From Fimbriimonadaceae bacterium (GTDB lineage Bacteria > Armatimonadota > Fimbriimonadia > Fimbriimonadales > Fimbriimonadaceae): 64,000 bases of DNA. Under the pieces are notes generated by a model. It searched no databases. It was not told where the DNA came from and worked only from the letters and a program-made list of their open reading frames with translations. Every line of letters begins with the position of its first letter. Within the stretch, counting starts at the first letter, position 1. A program made the translations under genes and the position numbers. The stretch covers positions 62,001-126,000 of the forward strand of contig JADLBH010000010.1 of NCBI GenBank assembly GCA_020847855.1, in the 5' to 3' direction. Below, piece by piece: positions 51,138 through 59,929 of this stretch.

Positions 51138-52058
51138 ATGCTCCTACTACTTGCAGCAACGTTTGTATTTGAAGGGGGGCGAACGGGAACGCTCGCCTGC
51201 CAACTCGCCGAAGCTACGATGCATCCGTGGATCGCAGGGATCGGTACCGAACCATCGGTCGAAAAGTTTGAGGTGCGGGATGTCGAACCGGTTCTGAAGA
51301 TCGGGGCCTTCCAAGTCGAGTTGGCGAAAGCTCTAGCAGGGCCACTTTCCCCGACCACTGGGGCGCTTCCTCCCCGAAGGCTCAACTCACTGGGTGCAGG
51401 CGGACCGAAGAAGTTGGACGACTACGTTCTGGGGAACACTCAAGACCCCAACGCGATTGCGGTCACGGACGAGGGCAAGGTCGTTTTTGGGCCGACAGGT
51501 GCGAAGTCTGTCTCGTGGCAGATACTCGAAAGGAATTTGAAAGTCAAGCTCGATGTCCACTTCCTCTACCGGCAGACGCTGTTTGCCGGGAGCGCCCAAC
51601 ATTTAGGAACCAAGGAGTTCCTCGATCTCGCGGCGGCGGCGGTGGGCGCCCGCGTGCGCGAGGATGACGGTACCTATCACGTCGAGCCGGACTACGGCGT
51701 CCTCCGACGCCAGCTCGTCGCGCTCCACGAGGACAGAAGCCTAAGCTCGCCCCACGCCGGCATCAGGAAGTCAGGCAAGTTCGCCGCTTCCGTGATCGGC
51801 GAGATTCCGGAGCAAGCGATGAAAGCAGCGTTCGCCAAAGAAGGCGCGCGCATCATCTTTGAAGCGAACCTGGTTCAATCGGAACAGGCGGTGAGCTACC
51901 TCCTTAGTTGCCGTGAAGAACTCCCTGGCCTAGTTCGCACCATCGTGGACAACGGGTGCCTCACGCGTCCGATCGGAATCGAACTGAATTCGGATGGTAG
52001 CGTCCAGGCGGCGTTCCGTGGCCCCCCCGGTACGCAGCAGGTTACTTACTTCCTCTAG
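51138..52058 (+). CDS. hypothetical secreted protein, second gene of module 3
   Basis: A 306-residue protein with a short hydrophobic N-terminus (LLLLAATFVFEG). The middle has KEFLDLAAAAVGARVREDDG, recalling KDFETLAEAAKRAGA in the second gene of module 2, and the C-terminus PIGIELNSDGSVQAAFRG also has a counterpart there. No known family. It is probably co-transcribed with the small gene upstream. Confidence 0.55.
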   Translation: MLLLLAATFVFEGGRTGTLACQLAEATMHPWIAGIGTEPSVEKFEVRDVEPVLKIGAFQVELAKALAGPLSPTTGALPPRRLNSLGAGGPKKLDDYVLGNTQDPNAIAVTDEGKVVFGPTGAKSVSWQILERNLKVKLDVHFLYRQTLFAGSAQHLGTKEFLDLAAAAVGARVREDDGTYHVEPDYGVLRRQLVALHEDRSLSSPHAGIRKSGKFAASVIGEIPEQAMKAAFAKEGARIIFEANLVQSEQAVSYLLSCREELPGLVRTIVDNGCLTRPIGIELNSDGSVQAAFRGPPGTQQVTYFL

Positions 52059-52311
52059 AGGATCCCATCGCGGTGATCTCGCGTGGCGTCCTCAGCCCGA
52101 CTCGTGGGTTCTCTGCAGTTCGCTAGAACAACGGGAGTGGAAGATACTGTGTCATGTAGCTCGGCGGTTCGACCCGCGGCAAAGGGCGTGAATCGGGAAG
52201 TGGCCCTGCGGCTTGGAGGAAGTGCCCACTTCCGCAATCCTTCCGCTTTCCACGGAAGTGGGGCCCGAGAACGGCCTGCCCCTGCGCCCGTTCGGGTAGA
52301 GTGGCCCTCCC

Positions 52312-52767
52312 ATGTCCGATGACCGAACTGTTCGCCTCCACCGTGTCTTCCGCGCCCCTGTCGAGCGGGTCTGGAGGGCCTTCGCGGAGCCGCAGGCGCT
52401 GGAGCGATGGATGCCGCCCTATGGCTTTTTGGGCGAAGTACACGAGATGGACTTTCGGCCCGGCGGCACCTTCCGCATGAGCTTCACGAACTTCGAGAAG
52501 GGGATGACGCATTCGTTCGGCGGGAAGTACCTCGATGTGGTTCCCGGCGAGCTCCTGCGCAACACGGACAAGTTCGAGGACTCCGAGCTGGAGGGCGAGA
52601 TCGTGATGACGGTGACCTTCCACGAAGTTCTGTCCGGCACCGAGATCAGGATCGAGCAGACTGGCTTGCCCGAGATGATCCCGCTCGACATGTGCTACCT
52701 CGGTTGGCAAGAGTCCTTGGAGCAGCTCTCCCGCCTTGTTGAGCACGAAATCCCCGACGACATGTAG
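52312..52767 (+). CDS. AHSA1/SRPBCC-family protein
   Basis: A 151-residue protein with VRLHRVFRAPVERVWRAFAE, LERWMPPYGFLGEVHEMDFR and FEDSELEGEIVMTVTFHEV, the Aha1-type START fold often called activator of Hsp90 homologue. Ligand unknown. Single gene, with about 250 bases of empty sequence upstream. Confidence 0.85.
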   Translation: MSDDRTVRLHRVFRAPVERVWRAFAEPQALERWMPPYGFLGEVHEMDFRPGGTFRMSFTNFEKGMTHSFGGKYLDVVPGELLRNTDKFEDSELEGEIVMTVTFHEVLSGTEIRIEQTGLPEMIPLDMCYLGWQESLEQLSRLVEHEIPDDM

Positions 52768-52821
52768 GAAATACCGGCCAACGGCCCGAAGTTGTCGCTA
52801 CACTGAGGGTGAGAGGAAGCG

Positions 52822-54153
52822 ATGAACACCTTCGGATGGTTTCGGGCGGCCCTTGGGATCGCGATTTCGGTTATCGCGGCTGGTTCCGCCCACGGAATGC
52901 GGCTCTATCTCACTGGCACTGAGCAGGCGGCTTGTGTAGCCGTGAGCCCGGTGGACTCGAGTGTCTACGTGGTCGGCAAGAACGATCTTTCGGCAATCAC
53001 GAGCGAGATGTTGCTCGTCAAGTACGACTCCACCGGTGCCTTCCTTGGAGAGCAACGCTTCCCCTACGGAGGACGGTGTGAGGGGGTGGACGTTATCGTT
53101 GACCCCAAGGGCCAGGTCATCGTTCTGGCGAACGGGGAGTCGGGGACCTCACCCTCGGACGTGATCCTTCTCGAGTATTCCTCGACGCTGACCCTCGTGA
53201 GCTCGTCCACATACTCCTACTCGTCATCTTCCGTGGACAAAGGCGTCAAGCTCGTTCGTCATCCCTTTGGGATCATCTACGTGATCGGAGAGACCGATAC
53301 CGGCACCGGCTCGGCAGATGTCTTGGTACTCTCTTACGGGATAGCGCGGACGTTGACCTGGAGCACCGTGTGGTCACCCAGCACAGGCGACGACCGTGTG
53401 ACGTGCGCCTCGGTGAACAAGTGGGGTCTTTACGTGGGGGGAGAGAGCAACGCGGGAGGGGGTACCTCGTCGGGGTTCCTAGCGCGGTTCAACCCGTTGA
53501 GCGGCGTCTTCATCTTCAACCGGGTCGTAACGGGCGCCGCGCTCCAACCGACGTGGGTGGCGGACGTGAGCGCCACCGCCTCCGGCCACGTGTACTATGT
53601 GGCCACACAAGGAGTCGCGGCGGGCGACAACCATGTGCGCGTCGTGCGCACGCGGCAGACCCTCTTGGGGACGATTTGGACACAAGTGTTTGCACGAGGG
53701 GCCTATGAGGACATCGGGAACAAGATCGCGGTTGCTGATTCTTATGTGATTGTTGGGGCGTCATCCTTCCTTCCACCACCTATCGCGTATGACGCGGTCT
53801 GCCTGACTTTCGACCGAACCACGGGGACACTGCTTGGCACGGCGACGTACCACAATGTTGATAGCGACTTTGTTTACGATTTACACGCTGACGGTTTCGG
53901 AAACGCCTATATGACAGGGATCTCGGATGGCTTGCCGAGTCACGAATATCTGGTGTGGAAGGCGAACTTGAGCACGACTCTCTGGACTTGGCGCTATTCG
54001 GGCCCTAGCCACGCTGAGCCGTTCTGCCTGAAGTACGACGCGTCGGGCACTGGGAGTGTGGTAGTGACGGGCAGGGTCGCGTACTCCACATTCGGCGGAT
54101 GGCTCTTTGGGACTGAGAAGCTCGATGCGATTACGGGGCTACCGATGTGGTGA
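52822..54153 (+). CDS. hypothetical secreted beta-propeller-like protein
   Basis: A 443-residue protein with signal peptide (ALGIAISVIAAGSAHG) and repeated strand motifs (SSVYVVGKND, GIIYVIGETDTGTGSADVLV, WGLYVGGESNAGGG, GHVYYVATQG, GNAYMTGISDG). These look like blades of an SBBP- or NHL-like propeller. AGAGGAAGCG lies before the ATG. The stop overlaps the next gene. Confidence 0.65.
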   Translation: MNTFGWFRAALGIAISVIAAGSAHGMRLYLTGTEQAACVAVSPVDSSVYVVGKNDLSAITSEMLLVKYDSTGAFLGEQRFPYGGRCEGVDVIVDPKGQVIVLANGESGTSPSDVILLEYSSTLTLVSSSTYSYSSSSVDKGVKLVRHPFGIIYVIGETDTGTGSADVLVLSYGIARTLTWSTVWSPSTGDDRVTCASVNKWGLYVGGESNAGGGTSSGFLARFNPLSGVFIFNRVVTGAALQPTWVADVSATASGHVYYVATQGVAAGDNHVRVVRTRQTLLGTIWTQVFARGAYEDIGNKIAVADSYVIVGASSFLPPPIAYDAVCLTFDRTTGTLLGTATYHNVDSDFVYDLHADGFGNAYMTGISDGLPSHEYLVWKANLSTTLWTWRYSGPSHAEPFCLKYDASGTGSVVVTGRVAYSTFGGWLFGTEKLDAITGLPMW

Positions 54154-54944
54154 GGAATCGGAAGTGTTGCCGGCAGTGGGTTTGGCTCATCTTCGTGGCC
54201 GGGTGTGCGGTGACGCCTCCAGCACCGCCAACGAGCTCGACGCCGGGCGCGAACGACACTAGGATCGAGGCACCGCGCGCTTTGCAGAATGGGCTAGAGA
54301 CGAGAGTTGCTGTTATCACATACCATGACATCGTGAAGGGTAAGAAGGAAGTGTGGTTTGACACTACCGTGGACGAGTTTAAGGAACAGATTGAGCGCAT
54401 GCAAAATGGTAAATCCAGCTTCCTCACATTGGCCGGACTTGATCATCGCCTTACGGAGGGCATGAATGTTCCGGAGCGGACTTATCTTATTACGTTCTCG
54501 GACGGATACCGTGGCGTCCATGAGTATGCATGGCCGATCCTTCGAGAGCACAGGATCCCGTTCGTAGTGTTTATGCACACGGGCTTCGTAGGTAGCTCAC
54601 AAGGCCGGCCCAAGATGACGTGGGATCAGCTTCGCGAGCTCGATCGAAGCGGCCTCGGGAGAGTGGAGAGCCAGACCGTTTCGCACCCCGAGGACTTAAG
54701 GAAACTCTCAGACGAGGCCCTCGCACGAGAGTTCATGGACTCCAAGAAGAAGCTGGAAGACGAGTTGGGTCGCGAGGTGACCGCAGTGGCCTACCCCAAC
54801 GGAAAGTTTGATGAACGAGTTGCCCAGACCGCTAAGGAATGTGGGTATCGGCTCGGCTTTACAGAGGAACTCGTCATGGCGGAGGCATCGCCCGATCTGT
54901 GGCGGATCGGGCGGTTCCTGCACTCCAAGGCACCTCTTCCGTAA
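54147..54944 (+). CDS. polysaccharide deacetylase-like lipoprotein with altered active site
   Basis: A 265-residue CE4/NodB-like protein with lipobox VAGC (Cys 20). The fold is clear: VAVITYHDI, YLITFSDGYRGVHEYAWPIL, SQTVSHPEDLRKLSDEAL and AVAYPNGKFD. In active enzymes the first motif is TFDD and the second starts SHxxSH; here they read TFSD and SQTVSH. The catalytic-base Asp and one metal His are therefore replaced by Ser and Gln. It may be inactive as a deacetylase. GTG at 54147 overlaps the previous gene's stop region. Confidence 0.8.
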   Translation: MVRNRKCCRQWVWLIFVAGCAVTPPAPPTSSTPGANDTRIEAPRALQNGLETRVAVITYHDIVKGKKEVWFDTTVDEFKEQIERMQNGKSSFLTLAGLDHRLTEGMNVPERTYLITFSDGYRGVHEYAWPILREHRIPFVVFMHTGFVGSSQGRPKMTWDQLRELDRSGLGRVESQTVSHPEDLRKLSDEALAREFMDSKKKLEDELGREVTAVAYPNGKFDERVAQTAKECGYRLGFTEELVMAEASPDLWRIGRFLHSKAPLP

Positions 54945-54947
54945 CTG

Positions 54948-57152
54948 TCAAGAAAACTTGCGAAGCCGCAAGGAGTTGAGGACCACGGAGATGCTAGAGA
55001 GCGCCATGGCCGCGGCAGCGAGCATCGGGCTTAGGACGCCCATCGCGGCCAAGGGAATCATCAAGAGGTTATAGACAAAAGCCCAGAAGAGGTTTTCGCG
55101 AATGGTTCGCAACGTTGCGCGGGAGAGCGCGATCGCCTGCGGGACCGCCCGCAGGTCCGAGCGCAAGATCGTCACCCCTGCGGTCTCCATGGCAATATCA
55201 GTCCCGTGACCCATGGCGATGCCCACGTCCGCGAGGGCAAGGGCTGGGGCGTCGTTGATCCCGTCTCCTACCATTGCCACGGGACCCTTTGCGCGGGCAC
55301 CTTCTACGATCTTTGCCTTGCCTTCCGGATGCACCTCGGCATGAAGCACCTGAATCCCGACCTGGCTAGCGACTCGCTCGGCCGCTGCTCGGTTGTCCCC
55401 GGTGACCATCGCGGTCTCGATTCCGAGGTTCTGGAGTCGAGTGATCGCTTCTTGGCTGTGGGTGGCGATGGGATCGGATACCGCAAACAGGCACTCGGTC
55501 CTCCCGCCGGAATGGAGTACGAATACGGTCTTGCCTTCCCGCTGGAGCGCAGCGATTCGGTCGGCGGACTCGCCGGGAGCGCTTGCCGGGTTCGTCAGGG
55601 ACCACGATGTGCCCGCAAGGGTGCCGCTCACTCCCTTCCCACGCTGCGCAGCGAACTCCGACGGCGGGACGATCTCCAGTCCACGCTCCTGCGCCGCGCG
55701 GACGACGGCCCGCGCAAGAGGGTGCTCGGAAGGAGACTCCAAGGAAGCGGCGAGCGCGAGTGCCTCGTTCTCGCTCATCGCCGCTACGGGAACGATGTCC
55801 GTGAGGACGGGCCGCCCGGCGGTGAGCGTGCCAGTCTTGTCGAGGAGGACGGTCTTGACCGACGCGGCTCGTTCCAGGGCTTCTGCGTCCTTGACGAGAA
55901 CTCCCAGTTCGGCGCCCCTTCCTGTGCCCGTCATCAGCGCGGCGGGGGTTGCAAGCCCAAGGGCGCAGGGACAGGCGATCACCAAGACCGCAACCGCGCG
56001 GAGCATCGCCTCGTCGGCAGAGCCTCCGAGCAACACGGTTCCGATGCCGACGAGCACCGCGATCCCAATGATCACGGGTACGAAGACCGCGCTCACCTTG
56101 TCCACGATCCTCTGCACCGGGGCCTTGCTCCCTTGGGCACGTCGGACCAATCGCACGATTTGGGCGAGCGCCGTGTCGGCGCCGACCCTCTCGGCGCGGT
56201 AGGTGATGCTGCCCGTCTCGTTGAGCGTGCCTGCGGAAACGGCCGCGCCTGCTGACTTCTCGATGGGCGAGGGCTCGCCCGAGAGCATGGATTCGTCCAC
56301 GTAGGTCGTCCCCGAGACGACGGTACCGTCCACGGCGACCCGCTCCCCTGGGCGCAACCGGAGAATGTCTCCGACCGTCACCTCGGTGACGGGAACCTCG
56401 GACTCGTCCCCGGCGGGGTCCACGCGAATCGCACTCTGTGGGGCGAGGCGCATGAGTTTGCCGATCGCCCCGGACATGCGGTTCTTGGAACCGGCCTCCA
56501 GGTACCGTCCCAGGAGGACGAGAACGACGATGCCCGCGCCGACCTCGAAGTAGAGGTGCTCGCTCTGTCTGTGCGAGTCCGTGGCGAAGCGAAGCATTCC
56601 ATACACGCTATAGATCCAAGCGGAGGACGTGCCGACCGCGATCAGAGTGTCCATCGTCGTGGTGAGGTGGCGCAGGGCCTTCCACGAGTTCACGAAGAAC
56701 TGGCGACCGCCGACGAAGACGACCGGGGTGGCCAGCGCGAAGAGCAACCAGTTCGCCCAAGTTGGGCGGGGGTGCCACAGCATCGAGACGAGGATCGTTG
56801 GCACTGCGAGTCCTGCGGAAAACAGGAGGTTGCGACGCGCCAAGGCGACCTGTGCCTCCGTCTCGGCAGCGAGGTGGGCGGCGTGCTCGTCCGCCGTGTG
56901 AGATGCGTGAGGGTCTGCATCGATCGCAGTCGCACCGTAACCTGCCCCCTCGACGGCCTCGACCAGCGCACTTGGCGGGGTGTCGAGAGCGTGCCGCACC
57001 GTGCCAACGTGAGAGGCAAAGTTGACCGTCGCCTCCTCGACGCCTGGCATCGCTGCAAGGGCCTTCTCGACCCGCGCGACGCAAGAGGCGCAGCTCAGAC
57101 CCGAGACCTGTAACTCGGTCTCTTGGGATTCGTGCCTGGACTCGGTTCTCAT
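54948..57152 (-). CDS. copA: copper-exporting P1B-type ATPase
   Basis: A 734-residue ATPase. One N-terminal heavy-metal domain (SGLSCASCVARVEKAL), a His-rich linker (DADPHASHTADEHAAHL), the CPC motif (IACPCALGLATPAAL), DKTGTLTAG, SEHPLARAVV and GDGINDAPAL are present. The Cu+ signatures FVYNLLMIPLAA and MALSSISVVLNSLRL mark it as CopA. ATG at 57152 is chosen over 57185 because it follows an operator-like element and starts the family sequence. csoR lies just upstream. Confidence 0.93.
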   Translation of the reverse strand: MRTESRHESQETELQVSGLSCASCVARVEKALAAMPGVEEATVNFASHVGTVRHALDTPPSALVEAVEGAGYGATAIDADPHASHTADEHAAHLAAETEAQVALARRNLLFSAGLAVPTILVSMLWHPRPTWANWLLFALATPVVFVGGRQFFVNSWKALRHLTTTMDTLIAVGTSSAWIYSVYGMLRFATDSHRQSEHLYFEVGAGIVVLVLLGRYLEAGSKNRMSGAIGKLMRLAPQSAIRVDPAGDESEVPVTEVTVGDILRLRPGERVAVDGTVVSGTTYVDESMLSGEPSPIEKSAGAAVSAGTLNETGSITYRAERVGADTALAQIVRLVRRAQGSKAPVQRIVDKVSAVFVPVIIGIAVLVGIGTVLLGGSADEAMLRAVAVLVIACPCALGLATPAALMTGTGRGAELGVLVKDAEALERAASVKTVLLDKTGTLTAGRPVLTDIVPVAAMSENEALALAASLESPSEHPLARAVVRAAQERGLEIVPPSEFAAQRGKGVSGTLAGTSWSLTNPASAPGESADRIAALQREGKTVFVLHSGGRTECLFAVSDPIATHSQEAITRLQNLGIETAMVTGDNRAAAERVASQVGIQVLHAEVHPEGKAKIVEGARAKGPVAMVGDGINDAPALALADVGIAMGHGTDIAMETAGVTILRSDLRAVPQAIALSRATLRTIRENLFWAFVYNLLMIPLAAMGVLSPMLAAAAMALSSISVVLNSLRLRKFS

Positions 57153-57159
57153 TTCTTGG

Positions 57160-57176
57160 ATACCATGGAGGGGTAT
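57160..57176. promoter_or_regulatory. candidate CsoR operator at copA
   Basis: ATACCATGGAGGGGTAT has ATACC and GGTAT half-sites around a 7-base centre and matches the element at 57483 in 13 of 17 positions. It ends seven bases before the copA ATG. Confidence 0.5.
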
Positions 57177-57190
57177 GTGCGTCATCTTGG

Positions 57191-57484
57191 CTACCTCATG
57201 AGCTTGACGAGGGTCTTTTGGAGCTCGTGCAGCTTTTCCTCTTTGGTCAAGCCCTGGCTCCCTGGGTGCGCGCTGACCTCCCCGCTACCGAGGATACAGC
57301 CTTCGATGTGGGACACTGCCAGGCGTGCGCCGAACTGGTCGAGCGCCGCTTGCACGGCACTGAGCTGATCCAGGACATCAATGCAGTACGCCCCTTCGCC
57401 CACCATTCTTCGCAACCCGCGCACTTGGCCCTCGATCCGGGCCAGGCGACGATCCAGCGTAGTTTGAAGTCCCTTTGCGTTCAT
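57191..57484 (-). CDS. csoR: CsoR-family copper-sensing repressor
   Basis: A 97-residue, all-helical DUF156 repressor (LARIEGQVRGLRRMVGEGAY). Copper ligands are Cys in AYCIDVL, then His and Cys in SHIEGC, the C-H-C set of CsoR. It releases DNA on Cu+ binding. It precedes copA by 38 bases and its own start overlaps an operator candidate, which suggests autoregulation. Confidence 0.9.
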   Translation of the reverse strand: MNAKGLQTTLDRRLARIEGQVRGLRRMVGEGAYCIDVLDQLSAVQAALDQFGARLAVSHIEGCILGSGEVSAHPGSQGLTKEEKLHELQKTLVKLMR

Positions 57485-57499
57485 ACCCTATAGGGGTAT
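57483..57499. promoter_or_regulatory. candidate CsoR operator at csoR
   Basis: ATACCCTATAGGGGTAT is a near-palindrome overlapping the csoR start codon, resembling the G/C-flanked CsoR sites of other copper operons. The TATA elements within it could also be the -10 box of a leaderless transcript. Confidence 0.5.
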
Positions 57500-57511
57500 A
57501 CGCTCGCGGTC

Positions 57512-57856
57512 TCAGAATGGTTCCACGAAGACCTCTTGGCCACAATAGATGCAGACCGGGGTGTTCTTCTGAAGCACCTTTCCGCATTTGGGGCACGCCA
57601 GGGTCTTGTGGGTCACGTTCCGGCCGTCCAGTTTGCCATCCCGCATGTCAATCTCGTGCATCTTCTTGGCGAGGTCTTCCAGCTGAAGCCCGGCCGCTCC
57701 CCCGGTCAGTTCCCACATGGCTTGGATCACGAGGGCCATGCGGCTCAAGTCTCGGCGGATGGTCTGCTGGTCTATGCGCTGACGGGCCTCCCCTTGCCCG
57801 ACATCGAGCGGCGTGCACGGATCTTGGGGAGTTCGGAATAGATCGAGATAGTCCAT
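57512..57856 (-). CDS. zinc-ribbon protein of unknown function
   Basis: A 114-residue protein starting MDYLDLFRTPQDP. A helical middle (LSRMALVIQAMWELTGG) is followed by a C-terminal zinc ribbon: CPKCGKVLQKNTPVCIYCG. Upstream open sequence in the same frame is shadow coding opposite the oxidoreductase gene. The role is unknown; small ribbon proteins often bind nucleic acid or membranes. Confidence 0.7.
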   Translation of the reverse strand: MDYLDLFRTPQDPCTPLDVGQGEARQRIDQQTIRRDLSRMALVIQAMWELTGGAAGLQLEDLAKKMHEIDMRDGKLDGRNVTHKTLACPKCGKVLQKNTPVCIYCGQEVFVEPF

Positions 57857-57913
57857 ACCCTCCCATGATGCCAGATCAAGGCGGTGCCCCCGAATTCGGG
57901 CTACACTGATGCG

Positions 57914-59233
57914 GTGCCGAAAATGATGAGAAAAGGATGGTCGAGAAGGGACGTGCTGCGCGGGACGGCGGTGGCAGCCGTAGGGTTGGCCGTTCCCATG
58001 GCAGGGGCGGCGCAGGCTCGGCGACGGAAGGGCGAGCGGTTGCGCGTTGGGATCGTGGGATGCGGTGGCAAGGGCTGGAGCGGCATGGAGTGGGCGGCGG
58101 AGCACGGAGACATCGTCGCTCTGGCTGACATTGACCTGAACAACCGCCTTAAGGCGATGGAGGTTCATCCCCACGCTGCTTCGTTCCTCGATTACAGGGA
58201 CATGTTCTCGGCGATGGCCGAGGATATGGACGCGGTCGTGATCAGCACTCCCGACCATCACCACTACCCCGCAGCGATGCTCGCCATGAACGCAGGCTTG
58301 CACGTCTACGGAGAGAAACCGCTCACCCGCACGATCTGGGAAGCGAGGGAAATGGGCAGGCTCGCACGAGCCCACCGGGTCGCGACCCAGATGGGGAACC
58401 AGAGCACGGCCCAGACCCCCATGCGCCAAGTCGCCGCCCTCATCAAGAAGGGTACGTTCGGGCCGGCCAAGGAGGTTCACCTATGGACGGATCGGGCAGG
58501 CGGCTGGTGGAAGCAAGGGGCAGGGAGGCCCGAGCCCAAGCTACCTCCCAAGGGCATTGACTTCGACCTATGGTTGGGGCCGAGGCCGATCCGCGCCTAC
58601 GGTGACGGTTACCACCCGTTCGCGTGGCGAGGTTTTTGGGACTTCGGGACGGGCGCATTGGGAGACATGGGTTGCCATATCTTCAACATGCCGTTCATGG
58701 CGTTGGACCTGCGGGACCCGTTGGCCGTACAGGCAACGACGAGCGGTCACAACCGCGAGATGTTCCCGACGTGGTCCATTGTGAAGTACAACTTTGGCGA
58801 GCGAAAGGGCAGGGCGGAGCTGGAGCTCCATTGGTACGATGGAGGCAAGAAGCCGCCCGCGGACCTCGCACCCGGATTCGAGTTTGGTGGCAACGGGGTC
58901 ATTGTGGTCTGCAGGGACGCCACGATCTTTTCTCCGAACTCCGACAACAACGAGTTCCACCTGGTGGGGGGCGCACCCCTGCCCTCAATCGAGGTCGAAG
59001 AGTCTCCAGGGCACATGGCGGAGTTCGCCCGCGCTGCGATGGGAGGCCCCCCGGCCGTCTCGAACTTTCCCGACTATGCCGCGCCCCTCACCGAAACCGT
59101 TCTGTTAGGCAACCTCGCGATCTGGGCCGATGGCCCATCGCTCGAATGGGACGCGCGAAACATGAAGGTGAAAGGATCGGACGAGTACGACGCCCTGATT
59201 CGACCTACGTTCGAGCGAGGCTGGGGGCCCTAG
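57914..59233 (+). CDS. Tat-exported Gfo/Idh/MocA-family oxidoreductase
   Basis: A 439-residue protein. The Tat signal SRRDVLRGTAVAAVGLAVPM precedes a Rossmann domain (LRVGIVGCGGKGWSGMEWA) and the family's STPDHHHYPAAM and GEKPLTRTIWEAREM motifs with the catalytic Lys. Such exported forms are common with DUF1080 proteins in Planctomycetota, Verrucomicrobiota and Armatimonadota, and a DUF1080 gene is convergent here. GTG at 57914 or ATG at 57923 starts it. The substrate is probably a sugar derivative. Confidence 0.85.
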   Translation: MPKMMRKGWSRRDVLRGTAVAAVGLAVPMAGAAQARRRKGERLRVGIVGCGGKGWSGMEWAAEHGDIVALADIDLNNRLKAMEVHPHAASFLDYRDMFSAMAEDMDAVVISTPDHHHYPAAMLAMNAGLHVYGEKPLTRTIWEAREMGRLARAHRVATQMGNQSTAQTPMRQVAALIKKGTFGPAKEVHLWTDRAGGWWKQGAGRPEPKLPPKGIDFDLWLGPRPIRAYGDGYHPFAWRGFWDFGTGALGDMGCHIFNMPFMALDLRDPLAVQATTSGHNREMFPTWSIVKYNFGERKGRAELELHWYDGGKKPPADLAPGFEFGGNGVIVVCRDATIFSPNSDNNEFHLVGGAPLPSIEVEESPGHMAEFARAAMGGPPAVSNFPDYAAPLTETVLLGNLAIWADGPSLEWDARNMKVKGSDEYDALIRPTFERGWGP

Positions 59234-59898
59234 TCGAGAATCGGCCGGATCTTGAGGTTCCGAAAGGCCACACGTCCATGGTCGCCTTGGAGCCCGATCC
59301 GACCCTTCGTCGCCTTGGCGAACTCAGGGTACTCGGTGAACTTGGACTTCGCGACCCTTGCAAGAAAGTCCTCGCTTTGGTAGACGAACTCGTAGTACTT
59401 CTCGCCGTTGACCCACGTCGCACACTTCTCCTTGCTCCATAGGACGCGGATCAAGTTCCACTCCCCCGCGGGCTTGGCGGCAGGGTGGTCGGTCGTGTAG
59501 AGCTGGTAGAGATAACCGGTGATCTCGACTCCGGCCTCGGGCGCGTGATCATAGAGTTGTATCTCGGGCCCGCTGTGCCAGGCGGCCTTGCTACCGTCGG
59601 CGACCCGTACCAGGATTCCGCTGTTCTGGCCGGGATCCAGGTTCGCCTCCAGGCTGAGTTCAAACCACTCGAACATCTTGTCGGTGACGATGTCTCCCGC
59701 CGTGCGAGGCTCCGCGATCCTCAACTCCCCGTCCTCGACTTTCCATCCTTCCCCGACTTTTTCTTTGTTGTAACCGTGCCAGCCTTGCGTGGAGCGACCG
59801 TCGAACAACAGTTCCCACCCGGCTGCCCTTTCCGCTTCGGTCAGGGCGTTGTGCGCTTGCGATGCGCAGGCGAGGAAGGCAAACAGCGCGGTGGTCAT
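59230..59898 (-). CDS. DUF1080 / 3-keto-disaccharide hydrolase domain protein
   Basis: A 222-residue secreted protein. It has GWELLFDGRSTQGWHGYN, the usual opening of the domain, then NSGILVRVADGSKAAW, GPEIQLYDHA and GEWNLIRVLWSKEKCATWVN. The domain has a concanavalin-like fold and has been linked to 3-keto-glycoside hydrolysis, which fits with the neighbouring oxidoreductase. The two stops overlap at CTAG. Confidence 0.85.
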   Translation of the reverse strand: MTTALFAFLACASQAHNALTEAERAAGWELLFDGRSTQGWHGYNKEKVGEGWKVEDGELRIAEPRTAGDIVTDKMFEWFELSLEANLDPGQNSGILVRVADGSKAAWHSGPEIQLYDHAPEAGVEITGYLYQLYTTDHPAAKPAGEWNLIRVLWSKEKCATWVNGEKYYEFVYQSEDFLARVAKSKFTEYPEFAKATKGRIGLQGDHGRVAFRNLKIRPILD

Positions 59899-59929
59899 GC
59901 CTCATTCTGACGTATCGGCATCGGATAGG

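Noticed and set aside
57191-57484. CsoR-like protein as a formaldehyde (FrmR) or nickel (RcnR) sensor
   Set aside because: The Cys-His-Cys ligand pattern and the adjacent copA favour copper.
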